DNA of 37,570 bases, from positions 1-37,570 of the forward strand of contig JAGHTC010000030.1 of assembly GCA_018065465.1 (NCBI GenBank). Reading direction: 5' to 3'. The number at the start of each line of letters is the position of its first letter. The first letter of the stretch is position 1. The DNA is from Candidatus Ruminococcus equi. GTDB taxonomy: Bacteria > Bacillota > Clostridia > Oscillospirales > Acutalibacteraceae. Under the pieces are notes generated by a model that was not told where the DNA came from, ran no database searches, and was given only the letters and a program-made list of their open reading frames with translations. Below are positions 7,686 through 15,326 of the stretch, one piece after another. Made by a program: the position numbers and the translations under genes.

Positions 7686-8041
7686 CAGACCACCCGACAA
7701 AAAACAAAGTCGTCAGAGCCGACAAGATCAGACACTTCTTCTTTTTCACAAAGCCAAAGTTGCTTTGCCTTGTTTACTGTATCTTCATCAACGGAAAACT
7801 CAACATCGCCCGCCTTAAAACGGCTCAGATTTTCTGCCGACATACAGCAATTTACTTTGTAGTAGGCAAAAACGGCACAAGCGTGAACAAGCCTTTTTCT
7901 GTCCGTTTTACTTGTGCTTTCACTTATCTTCTCATTGAAAAAGCCCATACAGTCAATAATAATCGGCAGGTATTTTGAAATTTCTTCTTCACTTTGTCCC
8001 GACACCAGAGCATATCTCTTTATGACTTCATTAAGACTCAA
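7685..8041 (-). CDS. Head-tail connector / adaptor protein (gp6-like)
   Basis: The track starts at GTG 8050, but GGAGG (8054-8050) overlaps that codon; a TTG at 8041 lies 8 bases after the GGAGG and is the likelier start, giving 118 aa. The protein is helical, with an alpha-helical bundle pattern (LNEVIKRYALVSG, EEISKYLPIIIDCMGFFNEK, RKRLVHACAVFAYYKVNCCM) like the gp6/gp15-type adaptors that sit under the portal and directly follow the capsid gene. Several Cys residues (CCM, LWLC, VFC) are spread through it. It is coupled to the head-closure gene by a one-base stop/start overlap. Confidence 0.6.
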   Translation of the reverse strand: MSLNEVIKRYALVSGQSEEEISKYLPIIIDCMGFFNEKISESTSKTDRKRLVHACAVFAYYKVNCCMSAENLSRFKAGDVEFSVDEDTVNKAKQLWLCEKEEVSDLVGSDDFVFCRVV

Positions 8042-8056
8042 GGTGCCCACCTCCGA

Positions 8057-9064
8057 TTAGTATGTCAGTTTCTTTGAAGCACCGACAAAAATCTTTGCAA
8101 AACCTGCGATACAGCTGATTGTTGCACGCTCTAACTGGCGGTCAATGAGCTTGTCGTAGTCGGTTGTAACATCGCCCGCTTTGACCATTTCGAGAGCGCA
8201 GTTTTTGTCAAGACCGATAATAAGGTCGGAAGAAATGGAAGAAGTGTGAATGAGGTTTGCACCCAAAGGTGTTACCATCTTGCCGCTGCCCTGGAAATTG
8301 AGTCCCGCTACAGCGTCTTTCATCTCGTCCATTTTGAGAATCTGTGTCATTGCGCCTGTCGGGGCAAGGATAGTATTGAGTTTGTAAGGTGACAAACTCG
8401 CCCAAAGGGAAACAAGGTCAGCGTAGGTGATTGTGTCTGCTGTTGCGGTAGAGATACCGGAACAAGCGTTGTTGTTGCCGTCACCGTTTAAAATTACATT
8501 AACGGCGTCGTTTAACTGTGCTTTTGCAATATATGCACCAATCTGCTTAAGTGTTACCGTAAACAGGTCAAGACGCTGGAAACGAAGAGCCTCGTATGAT
8601 GATACAAGCATTCTTCCGCGCTTTTGAAGTTTTACAAGGTTTTCCTGGGTTTTTACAACTGTCTGGGGAATGACTGCACCCTCGCCTACTGCTGCAAGTG
8701 ACTTGTCATCGTCTGTCGGATTTGATGTGATTGAACGGTAGTCCATACCGTCAATCATGGTTACGGTTGCAACAATATCGGAAAGAGCGTCTGCTTCTTC
8801 CATACCCTGCATTACCGCTCTGCTGACATATTCGGGGAAAAGTGCCGATGAATTTGAAGTCTGAAAAAATTTCTCAACACAGTCGGAACCTACTCCGCTT
8901 ACTTTGATGTCAAATCTTTTGAGCTGTCTTGAAAATGCGTCTAAACCGTCAAGTTCGGTGCCCTTGTAGTTTTCGCTCGGGTCTATTTTTTCGAGTACAT
9001 CTGTCAGGCTTTTGCCTGTCTGGTACATACCTTTTTCAAGTGTTATGTTTTCATATAAAGCCAT
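8057..9064 (-). CDS. Major capsid protein, HK97 fold
   Basis: A 335-aa capsid protein of the HK97-fold type. It has an N-terminal segment with a helical start, a central region typical of the spine helix and P domain (IAKAQLNDAVNVILNGDG), and a C-terminal A-domain-like region (GLDKNCALEMVKAGDVTTDY, then RATISCIAGFAKIFVGASK). There is no long cleavable scaffold region; that function is probably in the protease gene's C-terminal extension. The decoration gene lies immediately upstream and the connector immediately downstream. GGGAGG sits 8 bases before the ATG. The frame is fully open, and the protein should be the most abundant one if particles are made. Confidence 0.85.
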   Translation of the reverse strand: MALYENITLEKGMYQTGKSLTDVLEKIDPSENYKGTELDGLDAFSRQLKRFDIKVSGVGSDCVEKFFQTSNSSALFPEYVSRAVMQGMEEADALSDIVATVTMIDGMDYRSITSNPTDDDKSLAAVGEGAVIPQTVVKTQENLVKLQKRGRMLVSSYEALRFQRLDLFTVTLKQIGAYIAKAQLNDAVNVILNGDGNNNACSGISTATADTITYADLVSLWASLSPYKLNTILAPTGAMTQILKMDEMKDAVAGLNFQGSGKMVTPLGANLIHTSSISSDLIIGLDKNCALEMVKAGDVTTDYDKLIDRQLERATISCIAGFAKIFVGASKKLTY

Positions 9065-9079
9065 AATTTTGCCTCCCTC

Positions 9080-9412
9080 TTAAAGAATAATGCCGACACG
9101 GTCTGTGCCGACTGTTACGACAAGATAACTTTTTCCGCTTTCTGCTGACTTTACGCCAGTTGAAGCCGCTACAAGGATGTTGTAGCCCGCTGTGATTGTT
9201 GAATCGCTAGTTGCAAGTTCAACGTAGCCCTCTAGCTGTACAGTTGCGTAACCGTTTCGAACGCCTACGCATACGCCGATAAAGTCATCGTTTGCACTGC
9301 ATGGTGTAACGGTATCGGATGCACTCATTTTTACGAGTGAACCTGCTTCTACCGTACTGCTTGCAATAAATGTTGCTACGTTTTCGCCGTAGCCCTTAAA
9401 ATTTACATTCAT
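9080..9412 (-). CDS. Capsid decoration-like protein
   Basis: A 110-aa, Gly/Ala/Ser/Thr-rich beta protein with the pattern of small head-decoration or DUF2190-like proteins (TVEAGSLVKMSASDTVTPCS, FIGVCVGVRNGYATVQLEGY, TAGYNILVAASTGVKSA). It lies between the protease and capsid genes, the normal place for capsid cement proteins. Such proteins bind the outside of the capsid at three-fold sites and stabilise it. GGAGG precedes the ATG at 9412 by 6 bases. An alternative is a second structural protein of the shell. Confidence 0.7.
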   Translation of the reverse strand: MNVNFKGYGENVATFIASSTVEAGSLVKMSASDTVTPCSANDDFIGVCVGVRNGYATVQLEGYVELATSDSTITAGYNILVAASTGVKSAESGKSYLVVTVGTDRVGIIL

Positions 9413-9426
9413 GGTTTACCTCCGAA

Positions 9427-10392
9427 TTAAATTGTGAATTGGGTATTGTTATGAGTTTTTTCGCCTTCACTTTTAGAAAAAAGTTGAGGCTTTACGGGCA
9501 TTGTTTTTTCTGCCCTTTTTTCATACGCCGCTTTGAGTTCTTTTATCTCGCTGGTACAAAGCTTTGACAAAATTTTTTCAAGTGTTTCGGTTTTCAACTC
9601 GTTGTCGCAAAGGGCTGAGAGTTTTACTACCGATTTTGTCAAATCTTCTCTGTAAAGTTTTGCGTCCTCTGCACCTTTTTCAAGAGTAACTATGTACTCA
9701 AAAAGGTTTTTCGACTGCGACTTTGAAAGCGTGATTTCTTCGCCTTTTTCAAGGGCTTTTCTGATATTTTCCATATAATCTGCCTTTCCTTTATGTGCCT
9801 TTATTACGCCCGCACCTTTTTGTGCCGGTACGGCAACAAAACTGAATTCATACGCATCAGTAGGTGAAATAAGTTCGCCGAAGCATAACTTTGAGCCGTA
9901 TTTTTCGCCCTTTGTATGACTGCACGCGTTTGAGTGAATATCGTTTGAACAAATTGAGCAAACGACCTTTTCTACGGCACAGCCGACAGACACTTCCTTT
10001 AATATTCCCGTGTCTATCATATCGATAAAGTCTTCGTTTTTCTTTGTTATCGGAATATACGCTCTTGCAACAAGTCTGAAATAGTCGTCACCGAGCATTG
10101 TTTTTCTGCCTTCTATCGCTTCGACAGAACAAGAAATTATCCTTGCTGTCATATTCTCTGCTTTCATACTGTGGTCAACTATGCCCGTTTTTCCGACAAA
10201 AAGTTTTTCGAGTTCAAAAAGAGATTCCACCGTAAAGCGTTCGTTATCTCTGTCGATATCGTTGTCGCAAAGCACAACCGAGAAAAGATACACATCTTCG
10301 CTTTTGAGTTCTTTTCTTGAATAAGAATTTACGAGTGCCATTTCTTCTTCGCTGATACTGTCAAAAGTTTTTAACACCTGTCCCGTTTTCAA
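9427..10392 (-). CDS. Prohead protease with fused scaffold-like C-terminus (XkdF-type)
   Basis: A 321-aa protein. Residues about 35-205 look like an HK97/XkdF-type prohead protease: the likely catalytic His is in GIVDHSM and the Ser in LKEVSVGC; the family's PTDAYEFSFVAVPAQKGAGV motif ends the domain. Between them is a Cys/His-rich insert (CSICSNDIHSNACSH, then LCFG), also seen in related clostridial phage proteases, that may bind a metal. Residues about 210-305 are charged and helical (ENIRKALEKGEEITLSKSQS, LEKILSKLCTSEIKELKAAY), a likely scaffold. The start is TTG at 10392, with GGGGGTGA upstream, overlapping the portal stop by 4 bases (TTGA). Confidence 0.8.
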   Translation of the reverse strand: MKTGQVLKTFDSISEEEMALVNSYSRKELKSEDVYLFSVVLCDNDIDRDNERFTVESLFELEKLFVGKTGIVDHSMKAENMTARIISCSVEAIEGRKTMLGDDYFRLVARAYIPITKKNEDFIDMIDTGILKEVSVGCAVEKVVCSICSNDIHSNACSHTKGEKYGSKLCFGELISPTDAYEFSFVAVPAQKGAGVIKAHKGKADYMENIRKALEKGEEITLSKSQSKNLFEYIVTLEKGAEDAKLYREDLTKSVVKLSALCDNELKTETLEKILSKLCTSEIKELKAAYEKRAEKTMPVKPQLFSKSEGEKTHNNTQFTI

Positions 10393-11546
10393 TTTTTCAC
10401 CCCCGAAAGTTCAGTTTCGATTTTCTCTGCTTGGGCGTTTGTGAGTCTTGCGTTTGCAAGTTCTGTTTCGTCTTGCAGGTTGATATTGTTCCAGACTATA
10501 TCAAAGTCCGAAGTTTCTCCCGTAAGTCGCAAAAAAGTTTTTACTATCTTTTTTATTACGGGATTTATAAGAGTTCTGTAATAGTCGATTTCACTTGTGA
10601 GAATATCCGCTTGCTGGGCGCTCATTCTCTCGGTTGTTGACCAAGAAAGCCCGAGTAAAAACGGCGGAATAGACAGTTTTGATACAATCTGTTCCAAAAT
10701 GTGTTTTATCGGAACATCGTAGTCAAGTACCTGATTATCCGCACCGATTGCTTTTATCGACACATCACCGACAGATACAAAGTCGCAAACTTGCGATGTG
10801 TCACGCATAGCTTTGCTCCATTCCTTCGCGATTTCTTCTGCCTTTTTTCTTGAATTTGAAGAAGGAGAATTATCCGAAGGCTTGTATGTAACCGCAAAGC
10901 GAACATTTCCGACACGCTCGAAATTTAAACCCATTGTGTTGAAAATTTTCAGGAGTATCCCCGACACAAAGGGCAGCCCGCAAAGTATTGAATTGCCGAC
11001 AAGCGTTCCGGGAGTCGGATTTAAAAGAGAGAGTAAAATCAACTGCTGATACTGTACTTTTTCTGCTTTTATGCCGTCGGTCTTTACATACACAATCGGC
11101 TCTAAAATGCTCGTTTCGTAACCGATTTCGATATCCTTTAGTGATGCGTTGTAAAGAGAGTCAACAGACGAATTATCGCTTGACAAAACGATTTCGCCAA
11201 CCGCTGTACCGTATGTCAGAAGCTGGTCGAAATAGGTGCTGATAAACTGCCCTATTCCTATTGATGTCCCGTTTACTTTGACATTTTTCAAAAATGAATT
11301 TACGGCATTTTCAACTTTCTTTTTTTCGCAAGTTACAGAGAAAGTTCCCAAAAGCCGCACTATTTTTGATATAGCGGCATCAATTACCGGCACCGCTTCT
11401 CTTAAAGATGAATAAAGAGAAATCTGCGGATTTGAACACGGGTTGTATCTGTTTATCTCATAAAACGGATGTCCCATAAAGGTTGACGGAGAAACCACAC
11501 AAGTTTTTTCATCTGATGTTTTCTTTTTTGATGATATAAGTTTCAA
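10389..11546 (-). CDS. Phage portal protein
   Basis: A 385-aa portal protein, the dodecameric DNA channel at the capsid vertex. Recognisable features are the N-terminal IYEINRYNP-type segment (FYEINRYNPCSNPQ), the helix with VPVIDAAISKIVRLLGTF, the strand region of the wing, the LNPTPGTLVGNSILCGLPFV stretch, and the long stem/crown helices with the polar loop region LEQIVSKLSIPPFLLGLSWS-TTERMSAQQADILTSEID. Length is on the short side but within range for the PBSX-like group (XkdE position). The start is TTG at 11546 with GGAGG 5 bases upstream; a 19-base gap separates it from TerL. Confidence 0.85.
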   Translation of the reverse strand: MKLISSKKKTSDEKTCVVSPSTFMGHPFYEINRYNPCSNPQISLYSSLREAVPVIDAAISKIVRLLGTFSVTCEKKKVENAVNSFLKNVKVNGTSIGIGQFISTYFDQLLTYGTAVGEIVLSSDNSSVDSLYNASLKDIEIGYETSILEPIVYVKTDGIKAEKVQYQQLILLSLLNPTPGTLVGNSILCGLPFVSGILLKIFNTMGLNFERVGNVRFAVTYKPSDNSPSSNSRKKAEEIAKEWSKAMRDTSQVCDFVSVGDVSIKAIGADNQVLDYDVPIKHILEQIVSKLSIPPFLLGLSWSTTERMSAQQADILTSEIDYYRTLINPVIKKIVKTFLRLTGETSDFDIVWNNINLQDETELANARLTNAQAEKIETELSGVKN

Positions 11547-11565
11547 TGTAACCTCCGTGATTTAC

Positions 11566-12807
11566 CTATCTTTTTGCGGCGATTGCAAAACACGAATCGC
11601 CGTTTTCCAAATAAGTTGTGACAAAATATCTTATGTCATCCATAGCGTGGTCGTTTTCTTTGAGTACCGTGTCTTTGCTTTTCTTTTCATCCCATCTGTA
11701 AAGCGAAAACTCTCTTTTTGCGTCTTCGCAGTTATCACAGATAACGATTCGTTTTTCTTTCAGTGCAGAAGATGTTTTGCGTATGCCGTCAAGCACATTA
11801 TTGTCAGCCGTCATAACAACGAATTTTCCTTTTCTTTTGATAACCTCAATGAAACTTTTGGCTGACGGGTCAACAATAATTGCTTCGATAGATCGTTCAC
11901 CGATAAGACTGATAAGAGCGTCATAATGCTCTTCGTCAGTACGCATAACGCCTTCTTTTTTTGAATCAAAGTAGTACTCATCTATTCGATACCACACAAA
12001 ATCTTTTCTGCCCCAAAGACCAAACGACGAGGGATTTACAGTGCCGTAATCGCAGGATACGACAAATTCGTGAAACTCCTCATCTGGCACAGGGCAAAAC
12101 ATACTGCTGTCCATAAAGGGATAGACAGCACCCGACACCGACACCCATTCACCTTTGACAAAACGGCGATAAAACGCTCCCGAGTACAGGCTCTCGTAGC
12201 GACTTATCATTTCATCACTCAATGACGGGTTGTCCTGCATCGTAAAGTGGATATACAAAGCACGTTTATCATCGCACTTTTTTATCCATTCTTTGTAGAA
12301 CCAATGGTAGGGATATTCGGGATTACAGTTGAAGAAAAATTTTGAGCCCGAAACGGAACAGCGCGCAAGAGCCTGCTCAACAAAGGAACGAGGCATCAAG
12401 GCGACTTCATCAAAAAGAACACCTGAAAGTGTCACGCCCTGAATAAGCGAAGCGCTTGACTCGTCTTTCCCCGAAAAAAGGATAAGGGTAATTTCTTTTT
12501 TCTTATCGCTTACCGTTATCCTGCTCGAAGAAATGTTGTCTTTGACAGAAAATCCGAGTTCTTTGAGAATAGGCAAAAGTGGGATTACCACATTTCGCCT
12601 AAGTGATTTTATCGTCTTTCCGCAAAGCCCGAACAGCCCCCCGTCGAATGTCGAAAATGCCCAAAGCACGAACGACAGCGACAAAGAGAATGTTTTTCCC
12701 GAACGCACCGCACCGTCACAGATAATTGCGTTATAGTTTTTGTATTTCGAGTTTTTCCACCAGGAAAGTGCCTGCAACTGCTTTTTCGAAAACGGCTTAT
12801 ACTCCAC
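11566..12807 (-). CDS. Terminase large subunit, PBSX type
   Basis: A 413-aa DNA-packaging motor and nuclease. The ATPase part has Walker A GAVRSGKT (residues 32-39), Walker B GVLFDE (129-134) and a coupling-type motif FFFNCNPEYPYHW (157-169). The nuclease part keeps the acidic triad: Asp253 in VSCDYGT, Asp313 in IIVDPS and Asp390/391 in HAMDDI. All catalytic residues being present suggests an active enzyme. Length is normal for the PBSX terminase family, which package chromosomal DNA in B. subtilis. The start is GTG at 12807, preceded by GGTGAT, and it overlaps TerS by 11 bases. Confidence 0.92.
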   Translation of the reverse strand: MEYKPFSKKQLQALSWWKNSKYKNYNAIICDGAVRSGKTFSLSLSFVLWAFSTFDGGLFGLCGKTIKSLRRNVVIPLLPILKELGFSVKDNISSSRITVSDKKKEITLILFSGKDESSASLIQGVTLSGVLFDEVALMPRSFVEQALARCSVSGSKFFFNCNPEYPYHWFYKEWIKKCDDKRALYIHFTMQDNPSLSDEMISRYESLYSGAFYRRFVKGEWVSVSGAVYPFMDSSMFCPVPDEEFHEFVVSCDYGTVNPSSFGLWGRKDFVWYRIDEYYFDSKKEGVMRTDEEHYDALISLIGERSIEAIIVDPSAKSFIEVIKRKGKFVVMTADNNVLDGIRKTSSALKEKRIVICDNCEDAKREFSLYRWDEKKSKDTVLKENDHAMDDIRYFVTTYLENGDSCFAIAAKR

Positions 12808-13288
12808 TTATATCACCGCACTCATCAAAGGCATTCTCCGCTTGGCTGCTCAACGCATCCAAAAGCGTGCTTGCAGATGTGCTTTCCTTTTCGTCAAGAG
12901 TAGAAAGTTTTTCAAGCGCTTTCACTCTGTCGAAAAACTTTATCTCCACCGATTTGTCAGTTCTTTTTATCTCCGAAACAGAGAAAAGGTCAAGCGAATT
13001 TATCAACTCTTTTGTCGGAGCGTTTTCATACAAAAGGCTCACCGCATCTGCAACATTTGAGAATGCAAGACGGTAAAGTCCAATCAAAACAAACGATGAT
13101 TTCAGTTTGTTTTTTTCTTTTACCATTCTCGCGATTTCATCACAAATGTCTGACCTGCAAATAAGTTTATTTGAAGCCTTTTTCGGATTTTGAAAACCCG
13201 CAAGTTTTGCCGAATGCTCCATATCTCCGTTTTCACAAAAATAAGAACAAAAATCTTTTTCTTTTTTTGTCAGTTTTTTCTTTGACAA
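12797..13288 (-). CDS. Terminase small subunit (Terminase_2-like)
   Basis: A 163-aa first gene of the operon. The N-terminal 75 residues fit the terminase small-subunit helix-turn-helix (LTKKEKDFCSYFCENGDMEH, then SAKLAGFQNPKKASNKLICR and DICDEIARM); the C-terminal part is helical and charged and should mediate oligomerisation and TerL contact. It decides which DNA is packaged. The start is TTG at 13288 with AAAGGA 8-9 bases upstream; there is no upstream ATG in frame. Only about 45 bases separate this start from a minus-strand terminator-like hairpin, which limits where its promoter can be. Confidence 0.75.
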   Translation of the reverse strand: MSKKKLTKKEKDFCSYFCENGDMEHSAKLAGFQNPKKASNKLICRSDICDEIARMVKEKNKLKSSFVLIGLYRLAFSNVADAVSLLYENAPTKELINSLDLFSVSEIKRTDKSVEIKFFDRVKALEKLSTLDEKESTSASTLLDALSSQAENAFDECGDISGV

Positions 13289-13327
13289 TTTTTACATCCT
13301 TTCATCGTTCTACTACTTATCGCCATA

Positions 13328-13358
13328 AAAAGAAAAAAGTTGCATACGGATATGCAAC
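13328..13358 (-). terminator. Minus-strand intrinsic terminator upstream of the phage operon
   Basis: On the minus strand GTTGCATA-TCCG-TATGCAAC (13358 down to 13339) forms a perfect 8-bp stem and is followed by TTTTTTCTTTTT. On the plus strand no U-tract follows. It therefore stops transcription heading into the phage operon from the right. The only upstream minus-strand genes are spmA and spmB, beyond the oppositely oriented spoVAF-like gene, so it could be an insulator or an attenuator for the operon. Confidence 0.7.
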
Positions 13359-13429
13359 CTTGAAAATTTTATTTATTAAAACAGAAAAATTTGGTAATAC
13401 TAATAGAAATTTCTTGAAAGGACAACAAA

Positions 13430-14824
13430 ATGTTTACAGAAAATTTTGAAGATAATAAAAAACTACTGCAAACCACATTGCGAAGCAGTGAATGTTTTGA
13501 CATCATCGAAAGGAACATCACGATAGCGGGCAAAAAAGCCGTGATGTTCTACATTGACGGACTGTCAAACGACGCGATTATGGAAAAGATTATGGAGTTT
13601 TTCTACAAAAATACAAAGGCGGAAAATTTCGAAGACGCCCGCACATTTGCAAGCGAGTGTGTTCCGTATATTGAAGTAGATGTAATCGGCGACCTTGACA
13701 CCGTGGTTAAAAATATATTAAGCGGTATTTCCTGCATTATCGTTGAGGGCTTTACCGAGTGCGTAATGCTTGATATGCGCTCATACCCCCAACGAGTTAC
13801 AAGTGAACCCGAAGACGACAAGGTGCTTCGAGGAAGCAAAGACGGTTTTGTTGAAACGCTTATTTTCAACTGTGCATTACTTCGGCGAAGGATAAGGGAC
13901 ACAAACTTTACTACTCGTGCTTTCACGGTGGGAAAAGAATCGAAAACCGATGTTATTCTTTGCTATATGGACAACCGCGTTGACAAAAAACTGCTCGACA
14001 ATCTTTCAAAAAGAATAGACAGACTTAATATCGACTCGCTTTCGATGAATCAACAAAGCCTTATTGAGGCGTTGTATAAAAAGAAATGGCTCAACCCTTT
14101 TCCGAAAGTAAAATATACAGAACGCCCCGATGTTGCGGCGGCTGTTGCACTGAAGGGAAATATCGTAATACTTGTTGACAACTCCCCCTCTGCCCTGCTT
14201 TTACCGACTTCTATTTTCGATTTGCTCGAAGAAGCAGACGACTACTACTTTCCCCCTATCACGGGAACATATATCCGCTTTACGCGAATACTGATTTCGA
14301 TTTTCTCCGTAATTCTCACCCCGCTGTGGCTGCTCGCCCTGCAAAATCCCGATTCCGTACCCGAGGCGTTACGCTTTACTATTGACACAGGACCGCAGAA
14401 TATTCCGATTTTTCTGCAACTGCTGATTATCGAAATAGGCGTTGACGGACTGCGCCTTGCGGCACTTCATACGCCCGAAAGCCTTACCTCTGCGCTCGGC
14501 ATTATCGGTGCTATTGCTTTCTCCGAATTTGCGGTTGATTCAGGCTGGTTTGCGGCGGAAGCAACCTTATATATGGCGTTTGTCACTATTGCGAACTTCT
14601 CGCAGACCAACTACGAATTCGGCTACAGCCTGAAATTTATGCGAATACTGTTGCTCATACTGACAAGGGTGCTGAACTCTCTCGGGTTTGCGATAGGCGT
14701 AGTAATAAACATTATTCTACTGTTTACAAACACAACCATTTCGGGAAAAAGTTATATGTATCCGCTGTTTCCTTTTCACGGAAAAGAACTACTCGGAAAA
14801 CTTCTGCGAATTCGCTTTAAGTAA
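13430..14824 (+). CDS. spoVAF: SpoVAF / GerA-family spore membrane protein
   Basis: A 464-aa protein of the GerA family, most like SpoVAF. The soluble N-terminal half has the hallmark motif YPQRVTSEPEDDKVLRGSKD followed by GFVETLIFNCALLRRRIRD. The C-terminal half has about five membrane segments, with RFTRILISIFSVILTPLWLL and the family's EIGVDGLRLAALHTPESLTS. SpoVAF and its partners form a channel in the inner spore membrane that amplifies germination. The gene stands alone rather than in a spoVA operon. ATG 13430 has AAAGGA upstream; AATACTA at 13396-13402 vaguely resembles a sigma-G -10 box, but I see no good -35. Its 3' end overlaps the convergent spmB gene by 8 bases. Confidence 0.75.
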   Translation: MFTENFEDNKKLLQTTLRSSECFDIIERNITIAGKKAVMFYIDGLSNDAIMEKIMEFFYKNTKAENFEDARTFASECVPYIEVDVIGDLDTVVKNILSGISCIIVEGFTECVMLDMRSYPQRVTSEPEDDKVLRGSKDGFVETLIFNCALLRRRIRDTNFTTRAFTVGKESKTDVILCYMDNRVDKKLLDNLSKRIDRLNIDSLSMNQQSLIEALYKKKWLNPFPKVKYTERPDVAAAVALKGNIVILVDNSPSALLLPTSIFDLLEEADDYYFPPITGTYIRFTRILISIFSVILTPLWLLALQNPDSVPEALRFTIDTGPQNIPIFLQLLIIEIGVDGLRLAALHTPESLTSALGIIGAIAFSEFAVDSGWFAAEATLYMAFVTIANFSQTNYEFGYSLKFMRILLLILTRVLNSLGFAIGVVINIILLFTNTTISGKSYMYPLFPFHGKELLGKLLRIRFK

Positions 14825-15326
14825 AGAAAATACTCACGGTAACAACACTCATAATAACTGCCGTAAAATCCGCCGCAAGCGCCGATATCAAGGTGTGGCG
14901 GATTTTCTTTATGCCTATACTTCCAAAGTACATTGTTATCGCGTAAAATGTTGTTTCGGATGAACCTGCAAGAACGCTTGCACATCTACCTAAAAAACTG
15001 TCTGCACCATAATCTTTATATATTCCCGTCAAAAGTGCCGTAGCCCCCGAGCCCGACACGGGTCTTAATACAGCCATAGGAAGTATCTCCGACGGAAAAT
15101 GGAAAAAATCCGTCACAGGCTTTACCAAAGTTACAATAAAATCGGTAAGTCCCGATGCTTTCAGCATATTGACACAAACTATAAGTCCTATCATTGTCGG
15201 TGCGATTGAATATAAAGTGAAAAGTCCCTGCTTTGCTCCGTCTGTAAATGCATCAAAAACATTTATCCTTTTTACAAGACCGAAAACGACAGTGAACACG
15301 AGAAAAGCGGGGATTATGTACTCCAT
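14817..15326 (-). CDS. spmB: Spore maturation protein SpmB
   Basis: A 169-aa inner-membrane protein with about four to five hydrophobic segments and the nucleoside-recognition (Gate) domain pattern: LYSIAPTMIGLIVCVNMLKA, then LRPVSGSGATALLTGIYKDY and RCASVLAGSSETTFYAITMY. SpmA and SpmB are made in the developing spore and are needed for core dehydration and spore heat resistance. Length is normal. It overlaps the 3' end of spmA by 13 bases, so the two are translationally coupled. No terminator lies between it and the convergent spoVAF-like gene; transcripts from either side must run into the other. Confidence 0.92.
   Translation of the reverse strand: MEYIIPAFLVFTVVFGLVKRINVFDAFTDGAKQGLFTLYSIAPTMIGLIVCVNMLKASGLTDFIVTLVKPVTDFFHFPSEILPMAVLRPVSGSGATALLTGIYKDYGADSFLGRCASVLAGSSETTFYAITMYFGSIGIKKIRHTLISALAADFTAVIMSVVTVSIFFT

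Larger units (their letters stand above)
2169..13288 (-). mobile_element. Phage-like head and baseplate operon (PBSX-like, no tail-shaft genes, probably domesticated)
   Basis: Eighteen genes on one strand, read from 13288 down to 2169, with overlaps or gaps of under 20 bases throughout. The order follows PBSX-type phages: packaging, portal, protease, capsid, connectors, LysM hub, gp27-like hub, OB spike, gp25, J, I, fibre. The sheath, tape measure, tape-measure chaperones, integrase, repressor, replication genes, holin and endolysin are not recognised. Flanks are host genes at 41 bases (left) and 141 bases (right), and I see no attachment-site repeats. All frames are open. Base composition looks like the surrounding host genes by eye. 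A gene-transfer-agent-like or other co-opted particle is the favoured reading; a satellite or decayed prophage is the alternative. Confidence 0.8.

Noticed and set aside
13316-13324. Minus-strand GGCGATAAG resembling a sigma-D (motility) -10 box upstream of TerS
   Set aside because: No TAAA-type -35 at the required distance; likely chance.
2134-13358. Possible attachment-site pair: both operon borders contain GGTTGCA within hairpins
   Set aside because: The shared 7 bases are part of two different terminator stems; too short and not a direct repeat of att type.
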